Positions 33,586 through 42,587 of a stretch of DNA of 51,392 bases are shown piece after piece. Each line of letters starts with the position of its first letter. Within the stretch, counting starts at the first letter, position 1. The DNA is from JBLHKT01 sp043101615 (GTDB lineage Bacteria > Planctomycetota > Phycisphaerae > Phycisphaerales > UBA1924), in the NCBI GenBank assembly GCA_043101615.1, contig JBICID010000027.1:1-51392 (forward strand), given 5' to 3'. The translations under genes were made by a program, and so were the position numbers. The notes beneath the pieces are model-generated. The model ran no database searches. It saw only the letters and a program-made list of their open reading frames with translations, and was not told the origin of the DNA.

Positions 33586-33976
33586 GGGAACGGATTGGTC
33601 AGAGTGTCGCGAACTAACACGCGTCCGGCCCGGTTGGGTCTGGTGCGGGATTCTTTGTGCGCCTCGCACAAACGGCTTGATCCTGGACCGTGGTCCAATG
33701 GGATGATGCTGTCATGAGCGTTGCAGCGCACACCGTGGCGGGCGGGCTGACGCGTATGCCCAGACACGGCCCGACGGGCTCACGGCGTGGGATGAGGCGC
33801 GGCCCTTGGACGGGGGGCGGGACCAGAGCGACGACTCCTGCCGGTCCGACCGGGCCGGCGGAGCGACTCCACACCATCGACCGACAGTTGCGTGTGCAGA
33901 CCGCCGGTTGATGTTCACGGGAAACTCTTAGTGGGATTCTGATAGCAGGCCCGCACCGGCCACCCTGATCACGACC

Positions 33977-34024
33977 AGGCCGGCAGCCCGCAAGGCCCGC
34001 AGGCCGGCAGCCCGCAATGCCCGA
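33977..34024. repeat. 24-bp tandem duplication
   Basis: AGGCCGGCAGCCCGCAA followed by a GCCCG-type end occurs at 33977-34000 and again at 34001-34024 with two differences. Non-coding. Confidence 0.7.
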
Positions 34025-34143
34025 TCGCCTCACAGTGTCGCGCACCGAACCTCAATTCTGTGTCGAGCCCGTGGCACAATCACCCCCGCCGCGTGCGCAC
34101 CAAATGCGCCTCGTCGAAAAAAAAATATATAGCATCTTATCGG

Positions 34144-34172
34144 TTGTGCCGGCGTGTGCATCGGGTTATTCT
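34144..34172 (+). promoter_or_regulatory. candidate promoter of the Cys-rich peptide operon
   Basis: TTGTGC (34144-34149) and TATTCT (34167-34172) with a 17-bp spacer, about 60 bp before the first start codon at 34234. It lies in the most AT-rich part of the window. Confidence 0.45.
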
Positions 34173-34233
34173 GCCGATTCCCTGCCTCGCTATGCTGGAT
34201 CGTTAAGAATAACTACTTAGTATAAGGTACGAC

Positions 34234-35031
34234 ATGAGTCGGCTCCTTGCGGCCATCACGGTTTCCTCGGTCGCCTTGGCCTGTGCGGCCGTGTGGCTTC
34301 TCGCGGTGCACGCGCCCTGGTTCGGCACGGCATCTGGAGCGGCGAGCGATCCGGTCGTCCTCACTGATCTGCTCATCGGAGAAGAACGCTCGCACGTGAT
34401 CGCCCTGCCGATCGCGCCCGACGGGCGCCGTGTCGTGTCGTATCACTCCACCTGCAGCTGCCTGCGCTTGGTTGATGTTTCGCCGCACGGCCCGGCACTT
34501 GGGCCTGGCTCGGCCGATGATCGGGTGGCCGGCGTGGGTTGGGGTTCGAACAGCGGCGCCGTCGTGCTCGCGGGCTTTGGGCCGAGCCCGAACGCCTCGT
34601 TGCCGCCCCGCCAGGCCGGCCCGCTCGACGCGACGCTGATCTCGCACCCGGGCCCGTTCGACGCTCCGCCGCGAACCCTGCTCACGATCCGATACGAAGA
34701 CGGCTCCGTATCTGAGGTGCGGGTTGTCGCCGACATCGTGCCCATCGTGGACGGCTGGCCGCGGAACGCGTTGGGCAACCTCTCGCGTTCGGGCGTCACG
34801 GTCGAGATCCGCTCCGAATACCTGAACGCCCTCGCCGAGGTCTTCTTCGAAACATCGGACGGCTCGATCGTGCCCCACGCCCGAGACCCACAGCGACCCG
34901 GCCGATTCTCGTTCAACCCCGACGACGCGGCGGGTGATGTTTCCATGGTCGTCTCGATCCGTCACCACAACGGCGAGACCGCGACCTGGTCCGGGCCGGT
35001 GCGAACGGACGCACCCGGCGAGGGCTCGTGA
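34234..35031 (+). CDS. membrane-anchored DUF1573-like protein
   Basis: 265 residues. An N-terminal hydrophobic segment (about 5-30) acts as anchor or signal. The remainder is a periplasmic beta-rich domain with STCSCLRLVDVSP near residue 72, resembling the T-x-C-x-C motif of DUF1573 proteins, then VRVVADIVP and an Ig-like finish. Only two Cys remain in that motif. It is the first gene of a four-gene unit (30 bp to the next). A role in the export or display of the downstream peptide is conceivable but unproven. Confidence 0.6.
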   Translation: MSRLLAAITVSSVALACAAVWLLAVHAPWFGTASGAASDPVVLTDLLIGEERSHVIALPIAPDGRRVVSYHSTCSCLRLVDVSPHGPALGPGSADDRVAGVGWGSNSGAVVLAGFGPSPNASLPPRQAGPLDATLISHPGPFDAPPRTLLTIRYEDGSVSEVRVVADIVPIVDGWPRNALGNLSRSGVTVEIRSEYLNALAEVFFETSDGSIVPHARDPQRPGRFSFNPDDAAGDVSMVVSIRHHNGETATWSGPVRTDAPGEGS

Positions 35032-35061
35032 GCGGCGCCGAAACCACGGGAGTATGACAGT

Positions 35062-35271
35062 ATGCGGATACGAACATTCTCGTTTGCCGGGCTGTGCACC
35101 CTGGTCTGCGGCTTCGCCGCTGGCGTCGCCACCGCGGGCGGCGGGGCCACCCCGGGCGGCTCGAACTGGTGTGCGGAGACCAGCAACTGCGGCCACACCA
35201 ACTGCCACTCGCAGAACCCGTGCGAGTGTATCGACGAATCCGGAATCTGGACCTGCATCGCCACGCTGTAA
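35062..35271 (+). CDS. small secreted six-cysteine peptide
   Basis: 69 residues. Signal peptide about 1-25 (LVCGFAAGVATA, then G). The mature ~44 residues carry six cysteines in the order C-x5-C-x4-C-x5-C-x-C-x8-C, in a Gly/Asn/Ser-rich context (WCAETSNCGHTNC, then CECIDESGIWTC), enough for three disulfides or a metal site. I know no family with this spacing. It follows the DUF1573-like gene by 30 bp and precedes a membrane-protein gene by 83 bp, all on one strand. Possible roles: bacteriocin-like peptide, signal, or structural surface peptide. No modifying enzyme is adjacent. Confidence 0.65.
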   Translation: MRIRTFSFAGLCTLVCGFAAGVATAGGGATPGGSNWCAETSNCGHTNCHSQNPCECIDESGIWTCIATL

Positions 35272-35354
35272 CCCGCCCTTTCGCAGGCCCACCGCTGCCC
35301 GCCCAGCGCGGCGGGCGGCCGGCTTGACCGCAGCCCCCGAGCGGAAGGGGACCC

Positions 35355-36242
35355 GTGCCCGGCATCCGTCGATCCAACTTGATCACTGTCTCCGTCGTGC
35401 TGCTCGCGCTGGGAGGACTCGGTTGGGCCGCCTCCCGATTCATGCACGACCCGACGCCCGGCAATCCGATCGAGCAGCAACGCGCGGCCGCTCGGGACCG
35501 CAAGGCCGCGAACATCGACAGTTGGCTTGCCGTTGAAACCGTGTCGTTGGCGGGGCTGGACCAAGCCACGGTGGCGTCCGTCCTCGAGACCGAATTCGCG
35601 CCGTGGCTCGGCGAGTTGCCCCCGGAACGATTCCGGGCACTCATGCAAACCCTGGCCGGTCATCTCCTGGCACGGTCAGCGCCGGACCTCGACGCCTACG
35701 TCTCGTTCGGCGAGAGCGACCCGACCACGCGGTGGACGACGCCCGCGGATTCCAAGCGGCATGACGCGATCATCCACTGGTACGCCTACCACACCGGGCG
35801 CGACAAATCCGAACTCGCCAATGCCGACCTGTTCGAGATGCTCGAAGCCTTCATCGCGCTGCAGCGCGACGAGCACGGCGTCGGGCTTGCCGCGCTTGGA
35901 GTCGGCCCGGGTGCCTGCTGGGCCGTCCCCATGCGTGTCCGCGGCACCGAGGAGATGATGTTCCGCATCTCCGAGGCCGCCACCCAGGAGCAATCGTCCT
36001 ACTGGTTCGAAAACGCCAGCCAGGTCGGCCTCCCGTTTCAGATGCCCGTCCGGACGGCCGAAGCGGCCGTCAGCGATCACGGCCCCGTGCAGGCCGTGGC
36101 GATCTGCCACATTGTTGAGACCGAATCCGGCACGCGCTGGAACCTGCACTCCCGGTGGTTCTGGGACGTATCGCTCGAAGCGTGGGTGAACGATGTTTAC
36201 TCAAGAAAGAGCCATGAACGACAAGGCTACATCTGGTTCTGA
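35355..36242 (+). CDS. membrane-anchored protein, unknown function
   Basis: 295 residues from GTG 35355, with GGAAGGGG 6-13 nt upstream. One N-terminal membrane helix (about 8-26) is followed by a soluble domain that begins with a helical part (AAARDRKAANIDSWLAVE) and ends with aromatic strands (WNLHSRWFWDVSLEAWV). No motif recognised. It overlaps the pseudopilin gene by 29 bp, so both are in the Cys-rich peptide operon. It probably acts outside the cytoplasmic membrane. Confidence 0.65.
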   Translation: MPGIRRSNLITVSVVLLALGGLGWAASRFMHDPTPGNPIEQQRAAARDRKAANIDSWLAVETVSLAGLDQATVASVLETEFAPWLGELPPERFRALMQTLAGHLLARSAPDLDAYVSFGESDPTTRWTTPADSKRHDAIIHWYAYHTGRDKSELANADLFEMLEAFIALQRDEHGVGLAALGVGPGACWAVPMRVRGTEEMMFRISEAATQEQSSYWFENASQVGLPFQMPVRTAEAAVSDHGPVQAVAICHIVETESGTRWNLHSRWFWDVSLEAWVNDVYSRKSHERQGYIWF

Positions 36243-37023
36243 CCCGCGAGCGTCTCGCGCCTTCAGCCTGATCGAGATGCTTGTGAGCATCTCCGTGGTG
36301 TCGGTGCTCCTCGCGGTTCTGCTTCCGGGTCTCCGCGGGGCCCGCGAGAGCGCCGACGCGACCGTCTGCCTCGCCAGCCAATCCAACATCGCGCGGATTC
36401 ACCAGCTCTATCTCAACGATCACGATGGAAGCTGGCCCAACGCCTTTGCTTCAACGGGTGGCGCGGAGTGGACCGTCGGCACGACCTTCACCAGTGCCTA
36501 TTCCGTCCTGAGCCAGGTGCGCGGCTGGGTCGGCCCGCTCCACCAGGCGGGCCGGGTCGCGGTCGATCTCGAGTACGACTCGCTCAGTTGTCCCTCTCCG
36601 CTCCGCGATCTGCAGGGCAGTCTCCGGAGCAACCCACAGATTGGACCGATGTACAGCTACGGCTATGCCCCCGCCTTCTTCACCAGAGCACAACTCTGGG
36701 ACCCCGATCACGACGAGCGACGGGATGACCCGGACCGCTGGCGACATCGTGTGGCGGCCTCTTCCGTCGCCTTCCCGTCGGCCAAGGTCTCGATGTTCGA
36801 GATCGCCGATTACCACGGCGCCGGAGATGTCATAGGGGCCGACAACGCCCCATCCACGCAGCGCTCGGTCGTGGCCTTCGCCGACGGACACGCCGCACGC
36901 CACAATATTGCCGAGGCTTCGACGCCCCTCCCCTTCGAATGGAACGAGCTCTACGGGCCCACGACCGCGGATCGGTTGCCCTACGCAACCACCGTGCATG
37001 GCTTCCTCGGGCGCGACCACTGA
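36214..37023 (+). CDS. type II pseudopilin-like protein (DUF1559 style)
   Basis: 269 residues from ATG 36214 (in-frame ATG at 36193 is an alternative). The prepilin cleavage/methylation signal is RAFSLIEMLVSISVVSVLLA (about residues 15-34), with the conserved Glu five residues after the cut. A C-terminal VVAFADGHAARHN matches the F-x-D-G-H motif of planctomycete DUF1559/H-X9-DG proteins. Such proteins are processed by a prepilin peptidase and assembled on the envelope. It is the last gene of the unit; sucD follows 69 bp later. Confidence 0.85.
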   Translation: MNDKATSGSDPRASRAFSLIEMLVSISVVSVLLAVLLPGLRGARESADATVCLASQSNIARIHQLYLNDHDGSWPNAFASTGGAEWTVGTTFTSAYSVLSQVRGWVGPLHQAGRVAVDLEYDSLSCPSPLRDLQGSLRSNPQIGPMYSYGYAPAFFTRAQLWDPDHDERRDDPDRWRHRVAASSVAFPSAKVSMFEIADYHGAGDVIGADNAPSTQRSVVAFADGHAARHNIAEASTPLPFEWNELYGPTTADRLPYATTVHGFLGRDH

Positions 37024-37092
37024 CCCGCACCGCGGACGATCAGGGCTACCATCCGGTCCACCTCTCAATCGCCCCGCCCGCGGAGATCTGCC

Positions 37093-38073
37093 ATGTCCAT
37101 CCTCGTCGACGCCGACACCAAGGTCATCTGCCAGGGCATCACCGGCAGCTACGGGGCCCTGCACACCAAGGGGTGCTTCGAGTACGGCACGAAGATGGTC
37201 GGCGGCGTGACCCCCGGCAAGGGGGGCCGGACCGACGCCAACGGGCTGCCGATCTACAACACCGTGGCCGACGCGGTCCGCCAGACCGGAGCCACCGCGA
37301 CCATGATCTTCGTGCCCCCCGCGTTCACCATGGACGCGATCCTGGAGGCGGCGGAGGCCGGGATCTCGGTGATCTGCGCGATCACCGAGGGCGTGCCCGT
37401 GGGCGATATGGTGAAGGTGCGGGGCGTGCTTGACGCGATGAACCTGGCCCGGGGCGAGGACGAGCAGATCGTGCTGGTGGGGCCGAACTGCCCGGGCGTG
37501 ATCACGCCGGGGCCGAAGACGGGTGAGGGGACCGGCTCATCGAAGTACACGAATGCTGGCTGCAAGATCGGGATCATGCCCGGCTACATCCACACGCACG
37601 TGAGCGAGGCGAAGACGGGCAAGGCCGTGGGCATCGTGAGCCGCTCGGGCACGCTGACCTACGAGGCGGTGTGGCAGACGAGCCGGCTCGGTCTGGGCCA
37701 GTCGACGTGCGTGGGCATCGGCGGCGACCCGGTCCGCGGGCTGAGCCACACCGACGTCATCCGCCTGTTCGAGGCCGACCCGGACACGCACGGCATCCTG
37801 ATGATCGGCGAGATCGGGGGCGAGGACGAAGAAGCCGCGGCGGACGTGATCGCGCGCGAGGTTTCCAAGCCGGTCGCGGCCTTCATCGCCGGACGCACCG
37901 CGCCCCCCGGCAAGCGGATGGGGCACGCGGGCGCGATCATCTCGTCTGGCGCGGGCGGCAAGGCCACCGGGACGGCGGACTCGAAGATCGAGGCACTCAA
38001 GGAGGCCGGCGCGACGGTGGCGATGAGCCCGGCGGACATGGGGCGTGCGATGCTCGAGGCGATGGGGCTCTGA
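37093..38073 (+). CDS. sucD: succinate-CoA ligase, alpha subunit
   Basis: 326 residues. CoA-binding Rossmann domain (VICQGITGSYGALHTK), then the ligase domain with GPNCPGVITPG, VSRSGTLTYE and the phosphohistidine segment KRMGHAGAI. It makes succinyl-CoA or ATP/GTP in the TCA cycle with SucB/SucC. It is about 35 residues longer than usual (~290): an insertion (KTGEGTGSSKYTNAGC) sits after GPNCPGVITPG. No sucC is adjacent, which is uncommon since the two subunits are usually neighbours. The start is at ATG 37093. Confidence 0.94.
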   Translation: MSILVDADTKVICQGITGSYGALHTKGCFEYGTKMVGGVTPGKGGRTDANGLPIYNTVADAVRQTGATATMIFVPPAFTMDAILEAAEAGISVICAITEGVPVGDMVKVRGVLDAMNLARGEDEQIVLVGPNCPGVITPGPKTGEGTGSSKYTNAGCKIGIMPGYIHTHVSEAKTGKAVGIVSRSGTLTYEAVWQTSRLGLGQSTCVGIGGDPVRGLSHTDVIRLFEADPDTHGILMIGEIGGEDEEAAADVIAREVSKPVAAFIAGRTAPPGKRMGHAGAIISSGAGGKATGTADSKIEALKEAGATVAMSPADMGRAMLEAMGL

Positions 38074-38137
38074 GAGCCCGAGTCCGACCGGAGCGTCTGT
38101 TCCGATAACACAGAGTCACGCGACAGCGCTGATGCTC

Positions 38138-38157
38138 CGGGGGAGGGTGCCCCCGGG
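38138..38157. terminator. hairpin after sucD
   Basis: CCGGGGG (38138-38144) pairs perfectly with CCCCCGG (38151-38157) around a 6-nt loop, 65 bp after the sucD stop. No T-run follows, so efficiency is uncertain. The rest of the 196-bp gap shows nothing else. Confidence 0.4.
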
Positions 38158-38269
38158 GGCGGCGCGGGAAGGTGCGCGCCGTTTTCGGACATCGCGGCAA
38201 CGCGGGGCACGATCGGGCCGATGGAGGGCGTTGCGACAGCCCTGTGACGCATCCCCGACGGAGCCCCGC

Positions 38270-41266
38270 ATGCCCGATCCCACGCCCGCTCCCCCGACGC
38301 GATCGGTCCGAGCCGCCTCGGCGTTCGGTGCGTTGCGGCTGCTGGTGCCGCTGGTTGTGCTGGTGGTCGGTCTTGTCATCACGTACGTTGCGCAGCACGC
38401 CGAGCACCGCGAGGCTGTGGAGGAATCGCATCGCCTGTTCGAAGAGCGGAGCGTGTACGTGCGGGACCGCCTGGAGGATCGCCTGGACGACTACCAGAGC
38501 CTGCTGCTGGCTGGGCGGGCGTTGGTGACGAGTTCGGGGCGTGTGACGCGTCGTGAGTGGGTGCGCCTGGTGCGGACGATCGAGCTGACCGAGCGGCTGC
38601 CCGAGGTGTACGGGCTGGCGTTGATCGACCGTGTGCCGGAAGGGCTTCTGGAGGAGTGGCTGCGTGCGCGCCGTGCCGACGTGGCGCCGGACTTCGGTCT
38701 CAGAACCCCGGTCGGCGGGGGCGAGCACCCGCCCGGCACGGAGCACTTCGTGGTGCGATTCCATGAGCCCGAGGCGCGCAACCGCGAGGCGTGGGGGCTG
38801 GACGTGTCGCTGGAGGGCCCGAACCGGGTGCCGTACGTGGAGTCGATGGAGTCCGGCGAGCTGCGCATGACGCCAGGCCTGACGCTGGTGCAGGCGAGCG
38901 GCGAGCACGAATCGGGCGTGGTGCTCGCGCTGCCGTTCGCGGAGATGCGTGGGCGTCCGGACGGCCCCCGCCCGGGCTGGGTGGCGGCGCCGGTGTCGAT
39001 GGACGGGCTGATGGCGTGGCTGAAAGAGGACGCGGGCGGGGGCGTGCGCGTGCGGATCCACGAGACCGATCCGGGGGATGCGTCGGGTCGCCGGCTGCTG
39101 GTGGACTGCGCGGGCGAGAAGCCCGTGGAGGAGTGGCAGCACGCCTGGGCGGAGGACGTGCCGCTGGCCTTCGGCGGTCGGGACTGGTCGGTTGAGGTCA
39201 TCCCCGGCCGGCCGGAGGTCGTGACGGTGGACCTGAGCGAGAGCCACCGCATCATCTCGTACGGCGTGACGCTCAGCGTGCTGCTGAGCATGCTGGTGGC
39301 CTCGATCACGGGCACGCGTGACCGTGCCGAGTCGATCGCCGCGGAGCGGACGCGGTCGCTGCGCACGAGCGAGGCTCGCTACCGCTCGCTGGTGGACAAC
39401 GCGCCGGTGTGCATCAAGGAGCTGGACCGGGACGGGCGCATCCTGAGCATGAACGAGGCCGGGCTGGAGCTGCTCGGCGTGAGCGACCTGTGCGACTCGG
39501 TCGGTCACACGATGGACGAGTTCGTGTGCCCGGGCGACTTCGGTCGGGTTTCGGGGTTGATGCGGGAGGCGTTCGACGGCAGGCCCTCGAAGTTCGAGTT
39601 CCACTGCGAGACGCCCGGTCGCGGGCGGAGGCTGTTCTCCACGACGCTGGACCCGATCGTCGAGCCGAACGGGAGCATCCGGCGCCTGATCAGCGTGACC
39701 TCTGACGTGACCGATCGGGCGCGCGCGATCGAGGGGCTGCGCGAGAGCGAGTCGCGCTACCGCTCGCTGGTGGACGGGGCCCCGGTGTGCATCAAGGAGA
39801 TGGACCTGGAAGGCCGGATCACGAGCATCAACCCCGAGGGCCTGCGCATCGGGAAGGCCGAGACCGCCGAGCACCTGCTGGGCAACCGGCTGCAGGATCT
39901 GGTGATCGAGGACGACCGGGCCATGATCGAGCACGAGCTCGGGCGGCTCCGCATGGGCGAGACGCGGACCTTCCGCTACAGGTTTGACCGGCACGACGGG
40001 GAACGGCTGACGCTGGAGACCCGCATGGTGCCGCGCGCATGCGACACCGGTGCACCGTGCAGCGTGATCAGCGTGGCGATGGACGTGACCGAGCGTGAGC
40101 GGAACGAGGAGCGTGTGCTGCAGCTGGCCGAGGAGGCCCGGGCCGCCAGCGCCTCCAAGACCGCCTTCCTGGCCAACATGAGCCACGAGATCCGGACGCC
40201 GATGACGGCGATCATCGGGTTCGGCGAGGTGCTCGAGGAGACCGCGACCGGGGAGCAGCGGGAGGCGGTGCAGACGATCCGCCAGAACGGCGACCACCTG
40301 CTGCAGATCATCAACGACATCCTGGACATCTCGAAGATCGAGAGCGGTCGGATGACCTTCGGTCGCGAGGCGGTGGACGTGCGGTCCCTCGCCGACGGGA
40401 TCGACCGCCTGATGCGTCACCGCGCCTCGGGCAAGGGGCTGGCGCTGGCCTTCGAGGTGGAGGACGGCGCGCCCGAGAGCCTGCTCACCGACGAGGTGCG
40501 TCTGCGCCAGATCCTGATCAACCTGGTGGGCAACGCGCTGAAGTTCACCGACGAGGGGCGCGTGACGGTGCGCCTGGGGCCGGGCGAGGGCGACGGCTCG
40601 CTGCGGGTCGAGGTCGAGGACACGGGGCCGGGGATCGAGCCCTCGCGGGCCGAGTCGGTCTTCGAGCCGTTCGTGCAGGGCGACGACAGCCAGACCCGAC
40701 GGCACGGCGGGACCGGGCTCGGGCTGGCGATCTCGCGCCAGCTCGCGACGGGGCTGGGCGGGAGCCTGCGTCTGGACGGGTCGTACACGGACGGGGCCAG
40801 GTTCGTGCTGGAGCTGGGCGGGGCGGACTCCGGCGGCTACACCCCGGAGGTCCGCGAGCCGATCCGTGTCCCGATGGCGTTCGGCGTGCGGCGCGTCCTG
40901 ATCGCGGAGGACAGCCCGGACAACCGGAGGCTGATCGAGCACCACCTGCGCCGCGCCGGGCACGAGGTCGAGTGCGCGTGCGACGGGCACGAGGCGCTGG
41001 AGAAGGCCCTCGACGCCCGATCCGGCGGAGACCCGTTCGACGTGATCCTGATGGACATGCAGATGCCGCGCCTGGACGGGTACGAGGCGACGCGCCGGCT
41101 GCGTGCGTCGGGGTACGCCGGTCGCATCGTGGCGCTGACGGCGCACGCGATGTCGCACGAGCGCCGCCGGTGCATGGAGGCGGGGTGCGACGAGTTCGAG
41201 ACCAAACCGATCCTGCGCGATCACCTGCTGTCGGTGGTCGCCGGGGCCGCCCGCAGGGCCGCGTGA
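38270..41266 (+). CDS. hybrid sensor histidine kinase (CHASE-PAS-PAS-HisKA-HATPase-REC)
   Basis: 998 residues. Membrane helix about 20-42, a CHASE periplasmic sensor (about 55-320, with VYGLALIDRVPEGL), a second helix near 325-345, then two PAS domains starting at 368 and 494. HisKA has phospho-acceptor His639 (SHEIRTPMTAIIGF), the HATPase domain has NLVGNALKFTDEG and GTGLGLAISRQLA, and the receiver has Asp929 (ILMDMQMPRLDG). The two PAS domains begin almost identically (RYRSLVDNAPVCIKELD and RYRSLVDGAPVCIKEMD), a recent internal duplication. The signal is probably a small extracellular ligand. No partner regulator is adjacent. Confidence 0.93.
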   Translation: MPDPTPAPPTRSVRAASAFGALRLLVPLVVLVVGLVITYVAQHAEHREAVEESHRLFEERSVYVRDRLEDRLDDYQSLLLAGRALVTSSGRVTRREWVRLVRTIELTERLPEVYGLALIDRVPEGLLEEWLRARRADVAPDFGLRTPVGGGEHPPGTEHFVVRFHEPEARNREAWGLDVSLEGPNRVPYVESMESGELRMTPGLTLVQASGEHESGVVLALPFAEMRGRPDGPRPGWVAAPVSMDGLMAWLKEDAGGGVRVRIHETDPGDASGRRLLVDCAGEKPVEEWQHAWAEDVPLAFGGRDWSVEVIPGRPEVVTVDLSESHRIISYGVTLSVLLSMLVASITGTRDRAESIAAERTRSLRTSEARYRSLVDNAPVCIKELDRDGRILSMNEAGLELLGVSDLCDSVGHTMDEFVCPGDFGRVSGLMREAFDGRPSKFEFHCETPGRGRRLFSTTLDPIVEPNGSIRRLISVTSDVTDRARAIEGLRESESRYRSLVDGAPVCIKEMDLEGRITSINPEGLRIGKAETAEHLLGNRLQDLVIEDDRAMIEHELGRLRMGETRTFRYRFDRHDGERLTLETRMVPRACDTGAPCSVISVAMDVTERERNEERVLQLAEEARAASASKTAFLANMSHEIRTPMTAIIGFGEVLEETATGEQREAVQTIRQNGDHLLQIINDILDISKIESGRMTFGREAVDVRSLADGIDRLMRHRASGKGLALAFEVEDGAPESLLTDEVRLRQILINLVGNALKFTDEGRVTVRLGPGEGDGSLRVEVEDTGPGIEPSRAESVFEPFVQGDDSQTRRHGGTGLGLAISRQLATGLGGSLRLDGSYTDGARFVLELGGADSGGYTPEVREPIRVPMAFGVRRVLIAEDSPDNRRLIEHHLRRAGHEVECACDGHEALEKALDARSGGDPFDVILMDMQMPRLDGYEATRRLRASGYAGRIVALTAHAMSHERRRCMEAGCDEFETKPILRDHLLSVVAGAARRAA

Positions 41267-41318
41267 GAGACACGACCCGCACCGGCAACCGGAGCCCGAT
41301 CCGGGCGTACCGCGTGGG

Positions 41319-42587
41319 GTGACGAGCGCACGCGAAACGGACCATCCCCGCGGACCGACCCCCGGCCCTCGCCGGCGAATCACCGCGATCGACCGCCTGC
41401 GCGGGCTGGTGATGGTCCTCATGACCATCGACCACGCCGACGCACCGCTCAACGCGAACCGCTACTGGACGAACGGCGCCCACTTCGCGGGGTTCGGAAC
41501 CGGCACACCCCCGGAGCCCTTGAGCTTTGCGACACGGACGATTACCCACCTGTGCGCACCGACGTTCCTGTTCCTGGCAGGCGTGAGCGTGGTGCTGAGC
41601 GCGGCCTCCGCGTCACGGCGCGGGCAGCGGTCGTGGGAGATCGATCGGCACCTGGGGCTGCGCGGTCTGATCCTGATCCTGCTGGACCCGTTCGTGATGA
41701 CGTTCGCCTTCGGCGTGTGGTGGGGCTTCGGGGTGAACATGATGTTCGTGCTGCAGGTGCTGTACGCGATCGGGGTCGGCCTGGTGCTGAGCCCCGTGCT
41801 GCGACGGCTGCCGACGACCGCGCTGGTGCTGGGGGCGATCGGACTGGTCGTGCTGACCGAGGCGATGCTGCCGGGGCGGGCGATGCGCGTGGACTTCACC
41901 GTGTCGCCGCCGGTGTGGCCGCCCGAGACGGGCGAGCTGTGGGCGGGGCTGCTGTTCACGGGCGGGTGGTTCTTCAAGGTGACCGGGAACGTGGGGCTGT
42001 TCATCATGTACCCGTGCCTGCCCTGGCTGGCGCCGATGATGCTGGGCATCGCCTTCGGGCGGGTGGTGCGCGACCGTGGCTCGGAGCACGCGTGGGGCGT
42101 CGCGCTGGTGGGCGGGGTCGTCTCGCTGCTGGCGTTCGCGATGATCCGCGGCATCAACGGGTGGGGGAACACGCTGATGGCGCGCGAGGGCGACTCGCTG
42201 ATGGCGTGGCTGGACGTCTCGAAGTACCCGCCCGGCGCGGCCTACCTGAGCCTCACGCTGGGGGCAATGGGCCTGATCCTGGCCTGGCTGCTGTGGCTGG
42301 ACGCACGCCGAGGGAACGCCGACCCGGTGCGCGACCCGATCAGCGTGCTGGGGAAGACGGCGCTGCTCTATTACCTGCTGCACGTGCCGGTGCTCACCGG
42401 TGTTGGCGCAATCGCGATGAGTCTCTGGGGCACGGCCCCCACTGGCGGCGGACCTCCGACACCTGCGTTCGGAGTGGGCGCGACGTGGATCGTGTGGCCG
42501 CTGTGCGTGCTGGGGCTGTACCCCGTGTGCGCGTGGTACGGGCGGTACAAGCGCGAGCACCGGAATGTGCTGACACGTTATCTCTGA
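41319..42587 (+). CDS. DUF1624/HGSNAT-like membrane protein
   Basis: 422 residues from GTG 41319. The N-terminal DRLRGLVMVLMTIDHADAP motif and about ten membrane segments match DUF1624 proteins related to heparan-alpha-glucosaminide N-acetyltransferase, thought to carry acetyl groups from cytoplasmic acetyl-CoA across the membrane to sugars. It starts 52 bp after the kinase gene. Its last 10 bp overlap the convergent gene at 42578. Substrate unknown. Confidence 0.82.
   Translation: MTSARETDHPRGPTPGPRRRITAIDRLRGLVMVLMTIDHADAPLNANRYWTNGAHFAGFGTGTPPEPLSFATRTITHLCAPTFLFLAGVSVVLSAASASRRGQRSWEIDRHLGLRGLILILLDPFVMTFAFGVWWGFGVNMMFVLQVLYAIGVGLVLSPVLRRLPTTALVLGAIGLVVLTEAMLPGRAMRVDFTVSPPVWPPETGELWAGLLFTGGWFFKVTGNVGLFIMYPCLPWLAPMMLGIAFGRVVRDRGSEHAWGVALVGGVVSLLAFAMIRGINGWGNTLMAREGDSLMAWLDVSKYPPGAAYLSLTLGAMGLILAWLLWLDARRGNADPVRDPISVLGKTALLYYLLHVPVLTGVGAIAMSLWGTAPTGGGPPTPAFGVGATWIVWPLCVLGLYPVCAWYGRYKREHRNVLTRYL

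Larger units (their letters stand above)
33586..34233. other. 648-bp gap without a convincing gene
   Basis: Open frames here are short and Arg/Thr/Gly-rich. The gap contains a 24-bp tandem duplication (33977-34024) and, at its 3' end, an AT-rich promoter region for the gene at 34234 (A9 run near 34120, GTTAAGAATAAC near 34202). Confidence 0.7.

Noticed and set aside
33690..33911. Short open frame in the gap before the Cys-rich peptide operon
   Set aside because: Thr/Gly/Arg-rich, no ribosome site, no coding bias.
37997..41452. Very long open frame on the minus strand opposite the hybrid kinase
   Set aside because: Arg/His/Pro-rich translation without motifs; it exists because the kinase gene has strong G/C third-position bias.
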